56,883 nt of DNA, from contig JAOAGQ010000036.1 in the NCBI GenBank assembly GCA_026415675.1, positions 1 to 56,883 on the forward strand. The letters are read 5' to 3'. A program made the translations under genes and the position numbers. This DNA is from Syntrophorhabdaceae bacterium (GTDB taxonomy: Bacteria; Desulfobacterota; Syntrophorhabdia; Syntrophorhabdales; Syntrophorhabdaceae). The notes beneath the pieces are model-generated. The model made no database searches. It was not told the DNA's origin and saw only the letters and a program-made list of their open reading frames with translations. Below are positions 25,308 to 34,103 of the stretch, piece by piece. Positions within the stretch are counted from its first letter, which is position 1. Every line of letters begins with the position of its first letter.

Positions 25308-26576
25308 TCATAGCTCTACTATAACATCATAATCGAGGGTTTTCACCACCCTTCCCTCCCTTATCTCTCCTGATGTACAGGGGCCTTTGATAAAGGCCAA
25401 GCCATCGATATCCGGGGCCTGGATTAAAAGTCGTCCTGTCATATATGGTTTACCCTCTTCTTCCACTATCACCTTCATCCTCCTGTTAATGAACCTTTTG
25501 AGCCTCTTTTTTGAGATTTCCCCCTGTAGTGCCATGATTCTCTCATACCTCTTCTGTTTTAAAGGCTTTTTGATTTGGTTCTTTAAACTCGCCGCTACCG
25601 TTTTTTCCTCTTTAGAGTACATAAACGCACCGAGCATATCAAACTGCCATTTCTCTATGGAATCACACAGGGCAAGGAAATCCTCTTCGGTCTCTCCAGG
25701 GAAGCCGACGATCACCGTTGTCCGGAGGACCGCATCGGGTATGGTGTTTCTTATCTTTTCAAGGAGGTCTTCTAAATCCCTTTTTTTATAACCCCTCCCC
25801 ATCGTTGACAGGATATGGTCCTCTGAGTGCTGGATGGGCATATCGATGTATTTTATGATCCGCTCTTCCCGAGCGATGATATCTATGAGCTCATCGGTGA
25901 TCCCCTTAGGGTGGAGGTATAAAAGTCTTATGTGGTAATCCCCTCTGACCTCAAGCAATGCTGATAAAAGCTGTTTTAGACCAACCCCATCCTTTATGCC
26001 ATAGGATGTTATGTCCTGACCTATAATATTTATCTCCCTGAAGCCCTCTTCTATCAGCCACTCGAATTCTTTCTTTATATTTTCTATGGGTCTACTTACA
26101 AGACCTCCCCTTATCATCGGTACGGCACAGTAACTACATCTGTTGTTGCAGCCCTCCTGTATCTTTAGATAGGCCGTGGGTTTTTTTGTCAGGGGTCTTT
26201 TGGGGTATGCCTCTGAAAACAGCCCCTCCCCTTTGTAAAAACCTCTCCCTTCGATCAATGCCTCTATCCTTCCGTATGCGTTTCTGCCAACGAAGAGGTC
26301 GACCTCGGGTAAAAGATTTTTCAATTTTTCGCCAAAACGCTCCACAAGGCAGCCTGTCACTACAACCTTAACGGGTCTTTCCTCTTTGTTACATCCTGCC
26401 TCAATAATCGTCTCTATAGATTCCCTTGCGGCATCTGAAATAAAGGCGCAGGTATTTATAACCACCGTATCCCCTTCCTCTGAAAGGGTATGGCCTGCAT
26501 CCTCGAGTCTTTTTGTAATATACTCGGACTCTACAAGGTTTTTTGGGCATCCCAGACTTATGATCCTGAATTTCAT
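25308..26576 (-). CDS. rimO: Ribosomal protein S12 methylthiotransferase RimO
   Basis: This 422-residue radical-SAM enzyme adds a methylthio group to an aspartate of ribosomal protein S12. Three N-terminal cysteines bind the auxiliary iron-sulfur cluster (SLGCPKN, NTCAFI, TGCLVERF). The radical-SAM motif is CNNRCSYC in mid-protein, followed by a C-terminal TRAM domain. The opening RIISLGCPKNLVESE is typical of RimO, not of MiaB. It lies between cysM and lysS on the same strand; the spacing allows one transcript. Confidence 0.94.
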   Translation of the reverse strand: MKFRIISLGCPKNLVESEYITKRLEDAGHTLSEEGDTVVINTCAFISDAARESIETIIEAGCNKEERPVKVVVTGCLVERFGEKLKNLLPEVDLFVGRNAYGRIEALIEGRGFYKGEGLFSEAYPKRPLTKKPTAYLKIQEGCNNRCSYCAVPMIRGGLVSRPIENIKKEFEWLIEEGFREINIIGQDITSYGIKDGVGLKQLLSALLEVRGDYHIRLLYLHPKGITDELIDIIAREERIIKYIDMPIQHSEDHILSTMGRGYKKRDLEDLLEKIRNTIPDAVLRTTVIVGFPGETEEDFLALCDSIEKWQFDMLGAFMYSKEEKTVAASLKNQIKKPLKQKRYERIMALQGEISKKRLKRFINRRMKVIVEEEGKPYMTGRLLIQAPDIDGLAFIKGPCTSGEIREGRVVKTLDYDVIVEL

Positions 26577-26596
26577 TTATAGTTGTCCGTTAAACA

Positions 26597-27505
26597 TCAA
26601 GGAGGACATTTCGCGCATATGGATCTGAACTGCATGGTGCTTAAGTACCTGTCCCCTCTGTCGGGGAATATGACGACGATATTCCCCTTATCAATCCTCC
26701 TCGCTATCTGCATGGCAGCGGCGAGGGCGGCACCGCTTGAAGTCCCTACAAAAATGCCCTCTCTCTTTGCAAGGTATCTCGTTGCCTCAAAGGCATCTCC
26801 GTCGGTAACCATGATCTTTTCGTCGAGGAGTTGGGGGTAATAAATCTTCGGCACGATAGACTCCGTCATATTTTTCAAACCCTGTATGGTATGGCCCATC
26901 ACAGGTTCTGCCCCGACGATTTTAATGTGAGGTATCTTTTCCTTTAAGAATTTTCCTGTGCCCATCAGTGTTCCCGTTGTTCCCATTCCTGCAACAAAAT
27001 AGTCTATCTCCCCTTTAGTCTGGCTTAATATCTCGGGGCCTGTTGTCTCGTAATGGGCGAGGGTGTTATCCTCGTTGTCATACTGGTTAGGCATGTAGTA
27101 TTTATCGGGTTCCTCTCGGAGGAGTTCGTGGGCCTTTCTTATCGCACCATCTATATTCTCCTTCGGCGATGTTAAAAAGACCTCTGCCCCGAGACCTAAG
27201 AGGATAAGCCTCCTTTCCATACTTACACACTCAGGCATACAGAGTTCTACCCTGTATCCCTTTGCGGCGCCTATCATAGCGATAGCTATACCTGTGTTTC
27301 CTGAGGTGGGCTCGAGGATGGTCTTATCTTTTGTAAGTTCCCCCCTTTCCTCAGCCTTAGTGATCATATAGAGGGCAGGCCTGTCCTTTACCGAACCTCC
27401 GGGGTTACAGCCTTCGAGTTTACAGAGTATGTTTACCCCAGGTTTTGTATCCGCATGTCTCAAACGGACAAGAGGGGTGTTTCCTATAGCCGATAGTATA
27501 TCCAT
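26597..27505 (-). CDS. cysM: Cysteine synthase (CysM/CysK family)
   Basis: The 302-residue protein is a fold-type II PLP enzyme making cysteine from an activated serine and sulfide or thiosulfate. The PLP lysine is in GGSVKDRPA, the substrate loop is TSGNTG, and the phosphate-binding glycines are GTTGTLMGTG. The opening IGNTPLVRL and the basic GDRYLST near the end resemble the CysM group. I chose the ATG at 27505 (MDILSAIGNTP), with GGAGG ten bases upstream, over a longer frame starting at 27574 that would add a non-homologous stretch. Confidence 0.88.
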   Translation of the reverse strand: MDILSAIGNTPLVRLRHADTKPGVNILCKLEGCNPGGSVKDRPALYMITKAEERGELTKDKTILEPTSGNTGIAIAMIGAAKGYRVELCMPECVSMERRLILLGLGAEVFLTSPKENIDGAIRKAHELLREEPDKYYMPNQYDNEDNTLAHYETTGPEILSQTKGEIDYFVAGMGTTGTLMGTGKFLKEKIPHIKIVGAEPVMGHTIQGLKNMTESIVPKIYYPQLLDEKIMVTDGDAFEATRYLAKREGIFVGTSSGAALAAAMQIARRIDKGNIVVIFPDRGDRYLSTMQFRSICAKCPP

Positions 27506-27593
27506 AGTACCGATGCCTCCAAGAGATCTCTCTGTTTTTTTGAAAAGATTAACAGAAAAAAGATTCTGAAACAAGAAGGATAATGAAAAGGGG

Positions 27594-28547
27594 TCACTTT
27601 ATATCACAGACAGAAGAGACCTCCCTATAGATTTCATCAACAATATCAATGTCGAGCCTCTCAAAATCCCTCTTCACAGGGGCGACAAAGAATCCTGCCA
27701 TCTCGAGGACCCCTGGACTTATGAGGATACGGCCATCCCCTTCTTTAAAGAACGCGGATGGTCTATGCCTTGCCCTGGGAAAAATGAGGATCTTTGTAAT
27801 ACCCTCCCTTGATAAACATATGGAGTTCATCAAAGGCTCCCCCTCTATCCCTTGTATGGCCTTTATTTGCCCTATTACATTATTTAGTACCTCCTCGAGG
27901 ATAAGGGGAGCTTTTCCCTCAAGGAGTATCGCATACCTCGATAGACCCTTTGTCTGGTAGACGTTTACCCCTTTTTCCTGTTTTACAAGGGTAAAAGTAA
28001 CCTCCGTCAACTCTCTCTCTATGGGTAGGCAAGAGGAGGGGATGATCTGGAAGTGCATATGTTCCGGGGCCGATGCCCCGCATTTCGCACCGTTATATAG
28101 GACCGTGAAGGAATCCCCCGCATCCCTTGCAAGGGAAAGGAAGATACCTATAGACCCTAATATATATTGTGGACGATGGTCGATGTGGCTCACAGTGAAA
28201 TGGAAGGGAAAGACAGGGGCAGGGTTACAGAGGATCAAGAACTCATCTCTGTATAGTATGCCCTTCTGTAAAGGGGGGAGTCTTTCGGGGCAGAGGAAAC
28301 ACCCTTCCTTTTTAATTCCTCCCTCTGTACCTGCCATGGTACTTCTTATGCGCAGGGGGTTATACTGGATCTTTACGGAAAATCCATTCCCCGTTAGGTC
28401 CCGGATTCTACCCGATGAAAGCATCTCATAGCCTTTTTTCAGTTCAGGCCATATATCCCTCTGTGCTGAAAGGAGTTCAAACAGATTTTCGGATAGAAAA
28501 ACCCCTTTTGTTGTACCATCGAACCTCGAGAGAATCCTATCCTTCAT
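27594..28547 (-). CDS. DUF4922 protein, HIT/GalT-like nucleotidyltransferase or phosphorylase
   Basis: This 317-residue protein has a cysteine pair in GCFLCPERLPP, the segment NPAPVFPFHFTVSHIDHRPQ, and a histidine motif APEHMHFQ. That motif corresponds to the catalytic His-x-His-x-Gln of galactose-1-phosphate uridylyltransferase and GDP-galactose phosphorylase. The DUF4922 family is not biochemically defined as far as I know; transfer or phosphorolysis of a nucleotide-sugar is an inference. The gene overlaps the GT2 gene by 11 bases, so the two are coupled, and they diverge from a SpoIID-MurU-AmgK set. Confidence 0.75.
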   Translation of the reverse strand: MKDRILSRFDGTTKGVFLSENLFELLSAQRDIWPELKKGYEMLSSGRIRDLTGNGFSVKIQYNPLRIRSTMAGTEGGIKKEGCFLCPERLPPLQKGILYRDEFLILCNPAPVFPFHFTVSHIDHRPQYILGSIGIFLSLARDAGDSFTVLYNGAKCGASAPEHMHFQIIPSSCLPIERELTEVTFTLVKQEKGVNVYQTKGLSRYAILLEGKAPLILEEVLNNVIGQIKAIQGIEGEPLMNSICLSREGITKILIFPRARHRPSAFFKEGDGRILISPGVLEMAGFFVAPVKRDFERLDIDIVDEIYREVSSVCDIK

Positions 28548-29982
28548 CGCCTCCCCCTTTTTTGTTAAGTAGAATACGGGCCATAATCTCCTCTGTCCTT
28601 AAACTGTCTTTAAAGGCATCGTTTCTATTTTTCTCATCAACGGTGAGAGAACTGTCGGTATTGCCGGACCAGCGTCGGCAGAGATAGAGGCTATTAAATA
28701 TCCTTCCCACCCTGTACTTACGGCATATCTTGAGGGCAATCCCGTAGTCCTCTCCATAGCTCACGTTTAAAAAGCCTATCCTCCTTAAAAGGGACGTGTC
28801 AAAACCCCTGGGGGCCCCGAAACCGTTTATCCTTAAGGCGTTGTTATGGCCGTTTTCATCCGTCCACTCCCTGTGGTCTACAATCCCCGGGGGTATTTCG
28901 TTAAGATCCATATCTACAAGGGTATATGAACCTACCACCATACCATATCGTCCCTCTTTCAGTTTGTTGACCATTTCTTGGAGGACGTTTTCATCTCGGT
29001 ATAGATCATCGGAATCGAGTTGTACTACATATCTACCGCATGCCTTTGAAAAGATCGCCTCATTCCAGCACCCTCCTATGGCGAGGTCGGTCCTCTCGGG
29101 GATTATATGTAAGATGGTATCATGGGTATCTGCCATCTCTTGCAGAATTTTTGATGTACCATCCGTCGAGTGGTTATCGACGACAATGATGTTATAAGGG
29201 AAATCGGTCTTCTGACAGAGGGCACTCCCTAAAGCCTCCTGGATAGTCTTTCTCCGGTCTTTAACAGGAATTACGACCGAGGCCTCGACGGGGAATTCAT
29301 AAGGGGATTCCTCCACCTGTTTTAATCTATGGGCGGGGATGTAGGCATTAATCCTCTTTAAGTGTTCCGTGAATATCCCCTCCATCTCCTCCTGGATACC
29401 TCTATTTTTAGGGTCAACATAGGCAAAAAGGGACTTTGGTCGGGCCTTTTCTCCATGTTCCTCCACCTCGTATAGAGGCTCCGGTATGTGCACTATCCTG
29501 TGGTCAATTGAGATTTTGAGTCTTATGTCATATAAGGCACCGTATTCCACATCAGGGATAGAACCATAGCTACCAAGGGCCTTTTTTATGGAGCTTGTTG
29601 AGAAGAATAGCGCCCATCCAAAGTCAAAATCGTCCCTAACGCTGCCCAACTGGTAATCGTTTAGGGGGTATAAGACCTTTTTGTTACCTTTTGTAACGTA
29701 ATAATCGGAATAGACCAACCCTACCCCTTCGGAGGAGAATCTTTCTATCACCTTCTCAAGGCCCTCGGGTTTAAAAGTAACGGGGGATTCTGCGGAGACA
29801 AGGAGTAGTAAATCGGTCTTTATGCTTTTGAGGATTGAATTGAGACTCCCTCCGGATGAGGTAATGTCGTAATCGCAGGTGATGATAGGTTCAATTAGGC
29901 CGAGGGAGAGCATCCCCTCTTTAGTGTATTTTTCTATCTCCCTATCTTTGCAGTTATAGATAACCCCGGTCAATCTCCTCAT
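28537..29982 (-). CDS. Family 2 glycosyltransferase with a degenerate N-terminal GT-A-like half
   Basis: At 481 residues this is longer than a simple GT2. The C-terminal half (from about residue 235) is a clear GT-A domain: SVVIPVKDRRKTIQEALGSALCQ, IIVVDNHSTDGTS, the DxD region QLDSDDLY, and GEDYGIALKICRKY. The N-terminal half (about 1-200) also shows a GT-A-like outline (LLLLVSAESPVTF, GVGLVYSDYYV, FGWALFFSTSSIKKALG) but lacks a clear DxD, so it may be a degenerate copy. The acceptor is unknown. The ATG has no Shine-Dalgarno; a TAATAT box ends six bases before it. Confidence 0.82.
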   Translation of the reverse strand: MRRLTGVIYNCKDREIEKYTKEGMLSLGLIEPIITCDYDITSSGGSLNSILKSIKTDLLLLVSAESPVTFKPEGLEKVIERFSSEGVGLVYSDYYVTKGNKKVLYPLNDYQLGSVRDDFDFGWALFFSTSSIKKALGSYGSIPDVEYGALYDIRLKISIDHRIVHIPEPLYEVEEHGEKARPKSLFAYVDPKNRGIQEEMEGIFTEHLKRINAYIPAHRLKQVEESPYEFPVEASVVIPVKDRRKTIQEALGSALCQKTDFPYNIIVVDNHSTDGTSKILQEMADTHDTILHIIPERTDLAIGGCWNEAIFSKACGRYVVQLDSDDLYRDENVLQEMVNKLKEGRYGMVVGSYTLVDMDLNEIPPGIVDHREWTDENGHNNALRINGFGAPRGFDTSLLRRIGFLNVSYGEDYGIALKICRKYRVGRIFNSLYLCRRWSGNTDSSLTVDEKNRNDAFKDSLRTEEIMARILLNKKGGGDEG

Positions 29983-30071
29983 GGAGAGATATTAACATAT
30001 TTTTCCGCTTTAGACACACCCCGGGTATCTTGCCATTGATAAGAGGACAAGAAATCTTGTATGATGAAAGG
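29983..30071. promoter_or_regulatory. Divergent promoter region with two predicted leaderless starts
   Basis: On the plus strand TTGATA (30036-30041) and TATGAT (30060-30065) are 18 bases apart, and six bases then lead to the GTG at 30072. On the minus strand TAATAT (29989-29994) is also six bases before the ATG at 29982, with a poor -35 box. Neither start has a well-placed ribosome site. Confidence 0.5.
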
Positions 30072-31400
30072 GTGAAAAAAAAAGAGCCGGTCATAAACGT
30101 TGGTATTATCGACGGAAAGAGTCCTGTTGAGGCAGAGCTGGAAGGAGAGTTTAAGGTGGGGCCTTCAGTTACCCTTTCAGGCAAAATATCGGTCTTCAAT
30201 AGTTCGGGGGTCATATTTTTAAAGGAGGAAAAAAGCGGTAAAACCTTAAAATCTCCTTTAATAAGACTAAACGGTGGTTCTGCCTCGAAATTTAAACTCT
30301 TCAAGGTGGTGATAGGCAAGGGTTTCCACTGGGAGAGGCATGAGGATCTCTGGTTTAAGGGCAATCTTATTTTTAAGGCGAGGGATGATGGAACGCTGGT
30401 CGCTATAAATGAAATACATGTGGAGGAATATTTAAAGAGTGTTATCTCCTCAGAGATGAACCCCACCGCCCCCTTTGAGTTTCTAAAGGCCCATGCGATA
30501 ATGTCGAGGAGTTGGCTTTTATCAAGCCTTGAAAGGGAAAAAGGGACAAGACAAGGCCAAATGTTTATAAACGACCATCAGGCAGACGAGTTGGTCAGGT
30601 GGTACGAGAGGGAAGACCACGATATATACCAGATCTGTGCCGACGACCACTGCCAGAGGTACCAGGGGATCTCTCAAGTCTTCTCAAAGGATGCCGTTAC
30701 GGCGGTTTTGGAGACCAAAGGGTGTGTGTTGAAATACGGCGGGAATATCTGCGACACAAGGTACTCAAAATGTTGTGGGGGCTATACGGAGGTCTTCTCT
30801 ACGGCCTGGGCCGATAAGGATGTGGCCTATCTTAAGAACATCTATGATGGGGAAAAGGGACCCCCTGTACCCTGTGGGGAAGAGAAGTGGGGGGAATGGT
30901 TTTTATCGAGGCCCGATGTATACTGCAATACAGAGGATGAAAGACTCCTCTCCACCATCCTTAAGGATTATGATAGGGAGACGAAAGGATTTTTCCGATG
31001 GAAGGTGGAATATAGAAGGGAAGAGATCGAGGGGCTCATAGAGGAGAAGACAGGTATAGATATAGGGGAACTCATCGAACTTATCCCTGTAAAACGGGGA
31101 CCTTCAGGCCGTATATACTCCCTTAAGGTCACCGGCTCGAAAAAGGAGATAAAGGTGGGAAAGGAGCTCGAGATAAGAAGGATACTCTCAAAGAGCCATC
31201 TTCTAAGCAGTGCCTTTACGATAAAACACGCATACGACAGAAGGGGTAAACTCGAGAAGGTGACCCTTTTTGGGGGAGGTTGGGGCCACGGCGTTGGCCT
31301 CTGTCAGATTGGGGCCGCGGTGATGGCCAAGAGGGGTTTTAACGCCGAGGAGATCCTCTCCCACTATTTTTCAGGCACCAAAATTGAGAAGTTGTACTGA
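30072..31400 (+). CDS. SpoIID/LytB-domain protein (peptidoglycan lytic transglycosylase family)
   Basis: The frame encodes 442 residues from the GTG at 30072; starts at TTG 30057 or 30030 are possible. The SpoIID core includes HVEEYLKSVISSEMNPTAPFEFLKAHAIMSRSWLL, where the Glu in SSEM matches the catalytic glutamate of SpoIID, plus GGYTEVFSTAW and the C-terminal GWGHGVGLCQIGAAVMAKRGF. Family members cut glycan strands lacking stem peptides. No signal peptide or membrane segment is visible here or in the open frame upstream, which is odd for an enzyme acting on the wall. Genes for a MurU-like and an AmgK-like enzyme follow at once. Confidence 0.83.
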   Translation: MKKKEPVINVGIIDGKSPVEAELEGEFKVGPSVTLSGKISVFNSSGVIFLKEEKSGKTLKSPLIRLNGGSASKFKLFKVVIGKGFHWERHEDLWFKGNLIFKARDDGTLVAINEIHVEEYLKSVISSEMNPTAPFEFLKAHAIMSRSWLLSSLEREKGTRQGQMFINDHQADELVRWYEREDHDIYQICADDHCQRYQGISQVFSKDAVTAVLETKGCVLKYGGNICDTRYSKCCGGYTEVFSTAWADKDVAYLKNIYDGEKGPPVPCGEEKWGEWFLSRPDVYCNTEDERLLSTILKDYDRETKGFFRWKVEYRREEIEGLIEEKTGIDIGELIELIPVKRGPSGRIYSLKVTGSKKEIKVGKELEIRRILSKSHLLSSAFTIKHAYDRRGKLEKVTLFGGGWGHGVGLCQIGAAVMAKRGFNAEEILSHYFSGTKIEKLY

Positions 31401-31412
31401 ACGGAAACGGAG

Positions 31413-32144
31413 ATGAGGAGATTTAAGACAGCCTTTTTACTGGGGGCAGGGTTGGGGACGAGGCTTAAACCCTTGACGGATAAGTGTCCAAAGCCCCTCC
31501 TCCCCGTAGATGGGCGACCTATCATCACATACGGGATGGACCATCTTTTGACAGTAGGGGTGGAGCGATTTATCGTAAATACACACCACCATCCCGATGC
31601 TTACAGGGTGGTCTTTCCCGATGGAAGGTGGCGGGGGAGGGAAATTATCTTTGTCTACGAACCTCAACTCCTCGATACAGGAGGGGGCCTTAAAAATATA
31701 GAACATTTACTCTCAGAAGATGGGGCGATCATCTGTTATAATGGGGATATAATAACGGACCTCCCTTTGAAGAGGCTTTTCGATGGCCATAACGAGAAAA
31801 AGGGAGAGGTCACCCTTGTCTTAAGGAGTAATGGTTCACCCCAAAACGTGAGCCTCGATGAAGAAGGCTACGTCTGCGATTTAAGGCACACCCTGGGTGT
31901 CAGGGGGACAGGGGATTATCTCTTCACCGGGATATATGCGGTTGAGCGATCCTTTCTCGGTCATATACCGAGAGGGCAAAAAGAGTCTATCATAGTATCT
32001 TTTTTAAGACGTATGGCAGAGGTCCCCCGTGTTATAGCAGGGGTTGTGATCGATGGGGGCCAATGGTTTGATTTAGGCTCCCCTGAAGAATACGAGAGGG
32101 CAGAGTTATTGGTGAAAACCCTATGTCTTACGAAGTTCGATTGA
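31413..32144 (+). CDS. Sugar-1-phosphate nucleotidyltransferase (MurU-like)
   Basis: This 243-residue enzyme has the nucleotidyltransferase signature LGAGLGTRLKPLTDKCPKPLLPV, the metal Asp in YNGDI, and a C-terminal FDLGSPEEYERA. These enzymes join a nucleotide to a sugar-1-phosphate. The short single-domain form and the overlap (22 bases) with a kinase of the AmgK type match the pair that converts MurNAc to UDP-MurNAc in cell-wall recycling. A mannose-1-phosphate guanylyltransferase-type activity cannot be excluded. It begins 13 bases after the SpoIID gene. Confidence 0.8.
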   Translation: MRRFKTAFLLGAGLGTRLKPLTDKCPKPLLPVDGRPIITYGMDHLLTVGVERFIVNTHHHPDAYRVVFPDGRWRGREIIFVYEPQLLDTGGGLKNIEHLLSEDGAIICYNGDIITDLPLKRLFDGHNEKKGEVTLVLRSNGSPQNVSLDEEGYVCDLRHTLGVRGTGDYLFTGIYAVERSFLGHIPRGQKESIIVSFLRRMAEVPRVIAGVVIDGGQWFDLGSPEEYERAELLVKTLCLTKFD

Positions 32145-33139
32145 TCTCCTTTGTGAAGGAGAGACTTGGAATTGATAGAGAAAAAGAGATGAGATTATGC
32201 CCTTTATCGTTGAGGGGTTCGGAGAGGAGATTCTACAGGATCATATTGAACGGGGATAACTCTTTTATCCTCATCCACTATAACCCGACGAGGATAGAGA
32301 ACACATATTACGGTGATATCGCCAATTTTCTTTATAGGATAGGGGTTCCTGCGCCCCGGGTCCTGGCCCATGATAGGGATATGTGTCTCATGGTTTTAGA
32401 GGATTTGGGGGATATTGACCTTTATACGTTAAAAGATAGTCCTTGGGATGTAAGAAGAACCCTTTACGAAAAGACCATCGTCGCTATTTATAGGTTGCAC
32501 TCATACCCAAAAGACGGGGTCCATCTTAAAGGACTGACCCTTATGGCCCCCTTCGATGCCCATCTATACAGGTGGGAGCAGAATTACTTTCTGGAAGAAT
32601 TCGTTGAAGGGATATCCGGGGTGGTCCTCGAAGAGGGGCTAAAAAAGGAGCTTGATAGGGAGTTTTTTAAGCTCACAGAAGGTATCATCGCTTCAGGGCT
32701 TTGTTTGATACACAGGGACCTCCAATCTCAGAACGTGATGGTAAGGGAAGGGTCACCTTTTTTTATAGATTTTCAGGGTATCCGTTTCGGTAGTCTCTTC
32801 TATGATCTCGGTTCCTTCCTTTTTGACCCTTATGTATCTTTCAGGAAAGAGGAGTTTGAAAGCCTCCTTCATTTCTCCCTGGAACTATGGAGAGAGAGGT
32901 TTGCAGAGGAGGTGTTTAGAGACCATTTTTTTTCTGCTTCATGCCAGAGGCTGATGCAGGCCCTCGGTGCCTATGGGTATCTGGGATCAAAAAAGGGGTT
33001 GAAGGGCTACCTATCTTATATCCCCCAGGGCATAGAGAATCTTGAAAGGGCTTTATCTGCCACCTTACGTTATCCAAGGCTTTCAGAGGTTGTAACCCGA
33101 TGTAAAGGTATGCTCGATCATAATAGCATTCAAAAATAG
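32123..33139 (+). CDS. Aminoglycoside-phosphotransferase-fold sugar kinase (AmgK-like)
   Basis: This 338-residue protein has the APH kinase fold. The catalytic loop is LIHRDLQSQNVMV (HxDxxxxN) near residue 195 and the metal loop is FIDFQGIRFG. The N-lobe contains RRFYRIIL and VLEDLGDIDLYTL. AmgK-type members phosphorylate MurNAc or GlcNAc at the anomeric carbon, giving the substrate for MurU. Its start lies inside the end of the MurU-like gene, so the two are translated together. Substrate assignment rests on this pairing and is an inference. Confidence 0.8.
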   Translation: MSYEVRLISFVKERLGIDREKEMRLCPLSLRGSERRFYRIILNGDNSFILIHYNPTRIENTYYGDIANFLYRIGVPAPRVLAHDRDMCLMVLEDLGDIDLYTLKDSPWDVRRTLYEKTIVAIYRLHSYPKDGVHLKGLTLMAPFDAHLYRWEQNYFLEEFVEGISGVVLEEGLKKELDREFFKLTEGIIASGLCLIHRDLQSQNVMVREGSPFFIDFQGIRFGSLFYDLGSFLFDPYVSFRKEEFESLLHFSLELWRERFAEEVFRDHFFSASCQRLMQALGAYGYLGSKKGLKGYLSYIPQGIENLERALSATLRYPRLSEVVTRCKGMLDHNSIQK

Positions 33140-33159
33140 ATTCAGGGAAAGGATCCGTT

Positions 33160-34050
33160 ATGGAGAGAAAAAGAATAAGGCTTATGGGTTTTCCCGTTGG
33201 ACTTACGATGGTAATCATCGTATTTATCGGTCTATTCATGATGAACATTTTTTACCCCCTTTATGCCTATGGTTCTGAGGTACCGGAGAAGAGAAGACCT
33301 AAACTCGATGTGCCCTATGAGCCTACATCCTATGAGATTGCCCGGGAGATGTTGAATCTCGCCGAGATCAAGAAGGGAGATATAGTCTACGACTTAGGAT
33401 GTGGGGACGGAAGGCTTGTGATTATGGCCGCCAAGGATCGGGGGGCAAAAGGGATAGGGGTTGACCTCGACCCTCAGAGGATAAGGGAAAGTATTGAGAA
33501 CGCTAAAAGAGAGAAGGTTTTGGATCAGGTGGAGTTTTATGTGAAAGACCTTTTCAAAACGGATATTAGAAGGGCCGATGTTATCCTTCTATACCTTTGG
33601 CCCGAGGTGAATCTGAAGTTAAGACCTAAACTATTGAAAGAACTAAGACCGGGGACTCGGGTTGTCTCCCATAGCCACAGTATGGGGGATTGGGAGGCGG
33701 ATGGGATGAAGGAGGTGGCGAACCACCGTATTTATCTCTGGTATATTCCGGCAGATGTAAAAGGGTTGTGGGAGCTAAACATACCATATAAGAACGAGGA
33801 TAACAGGTTTATGGTAAGGTTTAACCAGCTGTACCAAAAGGTCACAACCGATGCTTCCGGGATAAGAGATATTACCCTCAAAGGGAATGAGTTGCGATTC
33901 ACATTGGATCTGTCTTCGGAGGGTAAAAGGAAAAAAGGCATATGTGAGGGTCATGTGGTAGGGGACCTTATCTCTGGAAAGATGGAGTTATACGGAGAGG
34001 GCCCTCTTAAGGAGGTTTCCAGTTGGAATGGAAGGCGGATAAAAAGGTGA
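33160..34050 (+). CDS. Class I SAM methyltransferase with N-terminal export signal or anchor
   Basis: This 296-residue protein starts with a basic segment and one hydrophobic helix (GFPVGLTMVIIVFIGLFMMNIFY, residues 10-32), then a possible signal-peptidase site (YAYG-SEV). A methyltransferase domain follows, with the SAM motif VYDLGCGDGRLVIMAA (about 79-94) and the acidic VDLDP. A C-terminal domain of about 90 residues follows (from WELNIPYKNEDNRF). By charge, the enzyme domain would lie outside the membrane, where SAM is not expected. The target is unknown. AAAGGA is six bases before the ATG. It sits between the AmgK-like gene and the Mrp operon. Confidence 0.8.
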   Translation: MERKRIRLMGFPVGLTMVIIVFIGLFMMNIFYPLYAYGSEVPEKRRPKLDVPYEPTSYEIAREMLNLAEIKKGDIVYDLGCGDGRLVIMAAKDRGAKGIGVDLDPQRIRESIENAKREKVLDQVEFYVKDLFKTDIRRADVILLYLWPEVNLKLRPKLLKELRPGTRVVSHSHSMGDWEADGMKEVANHRIYLWYIPADVKGLWELNIPYKNEDNRFMVRFNQLYQKVTTDASGIRDITLKGNELRFTLDLSSEGKRKKGICEGHVVGDLISGKMELYGEGPLKEVSSWNGRRIKR

Positions 34051-34067
34051 TTTTTATCATGTTTCTA

Positions 34068-34097
34068 TTGACTTGATTTTGCCTTTTCTATAATAAT
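34068..34097 (+). promoter_or_regulatory. Promoter of the Mbh/Mrp-type operon
   Basis: TTGACT (34068-34073) is followed by TATAAT (34089-34094, spacer 15) or AATAAT (34092-34097, spacer 18). The second choice ends six bases before the ATG at 34104. No ribosome site precedes that ATG, so the first mRNA is predicted leaderless or nearly so. Confidence 0.6.
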
Positions 34098-34103
34098 TAT
34101 GCG

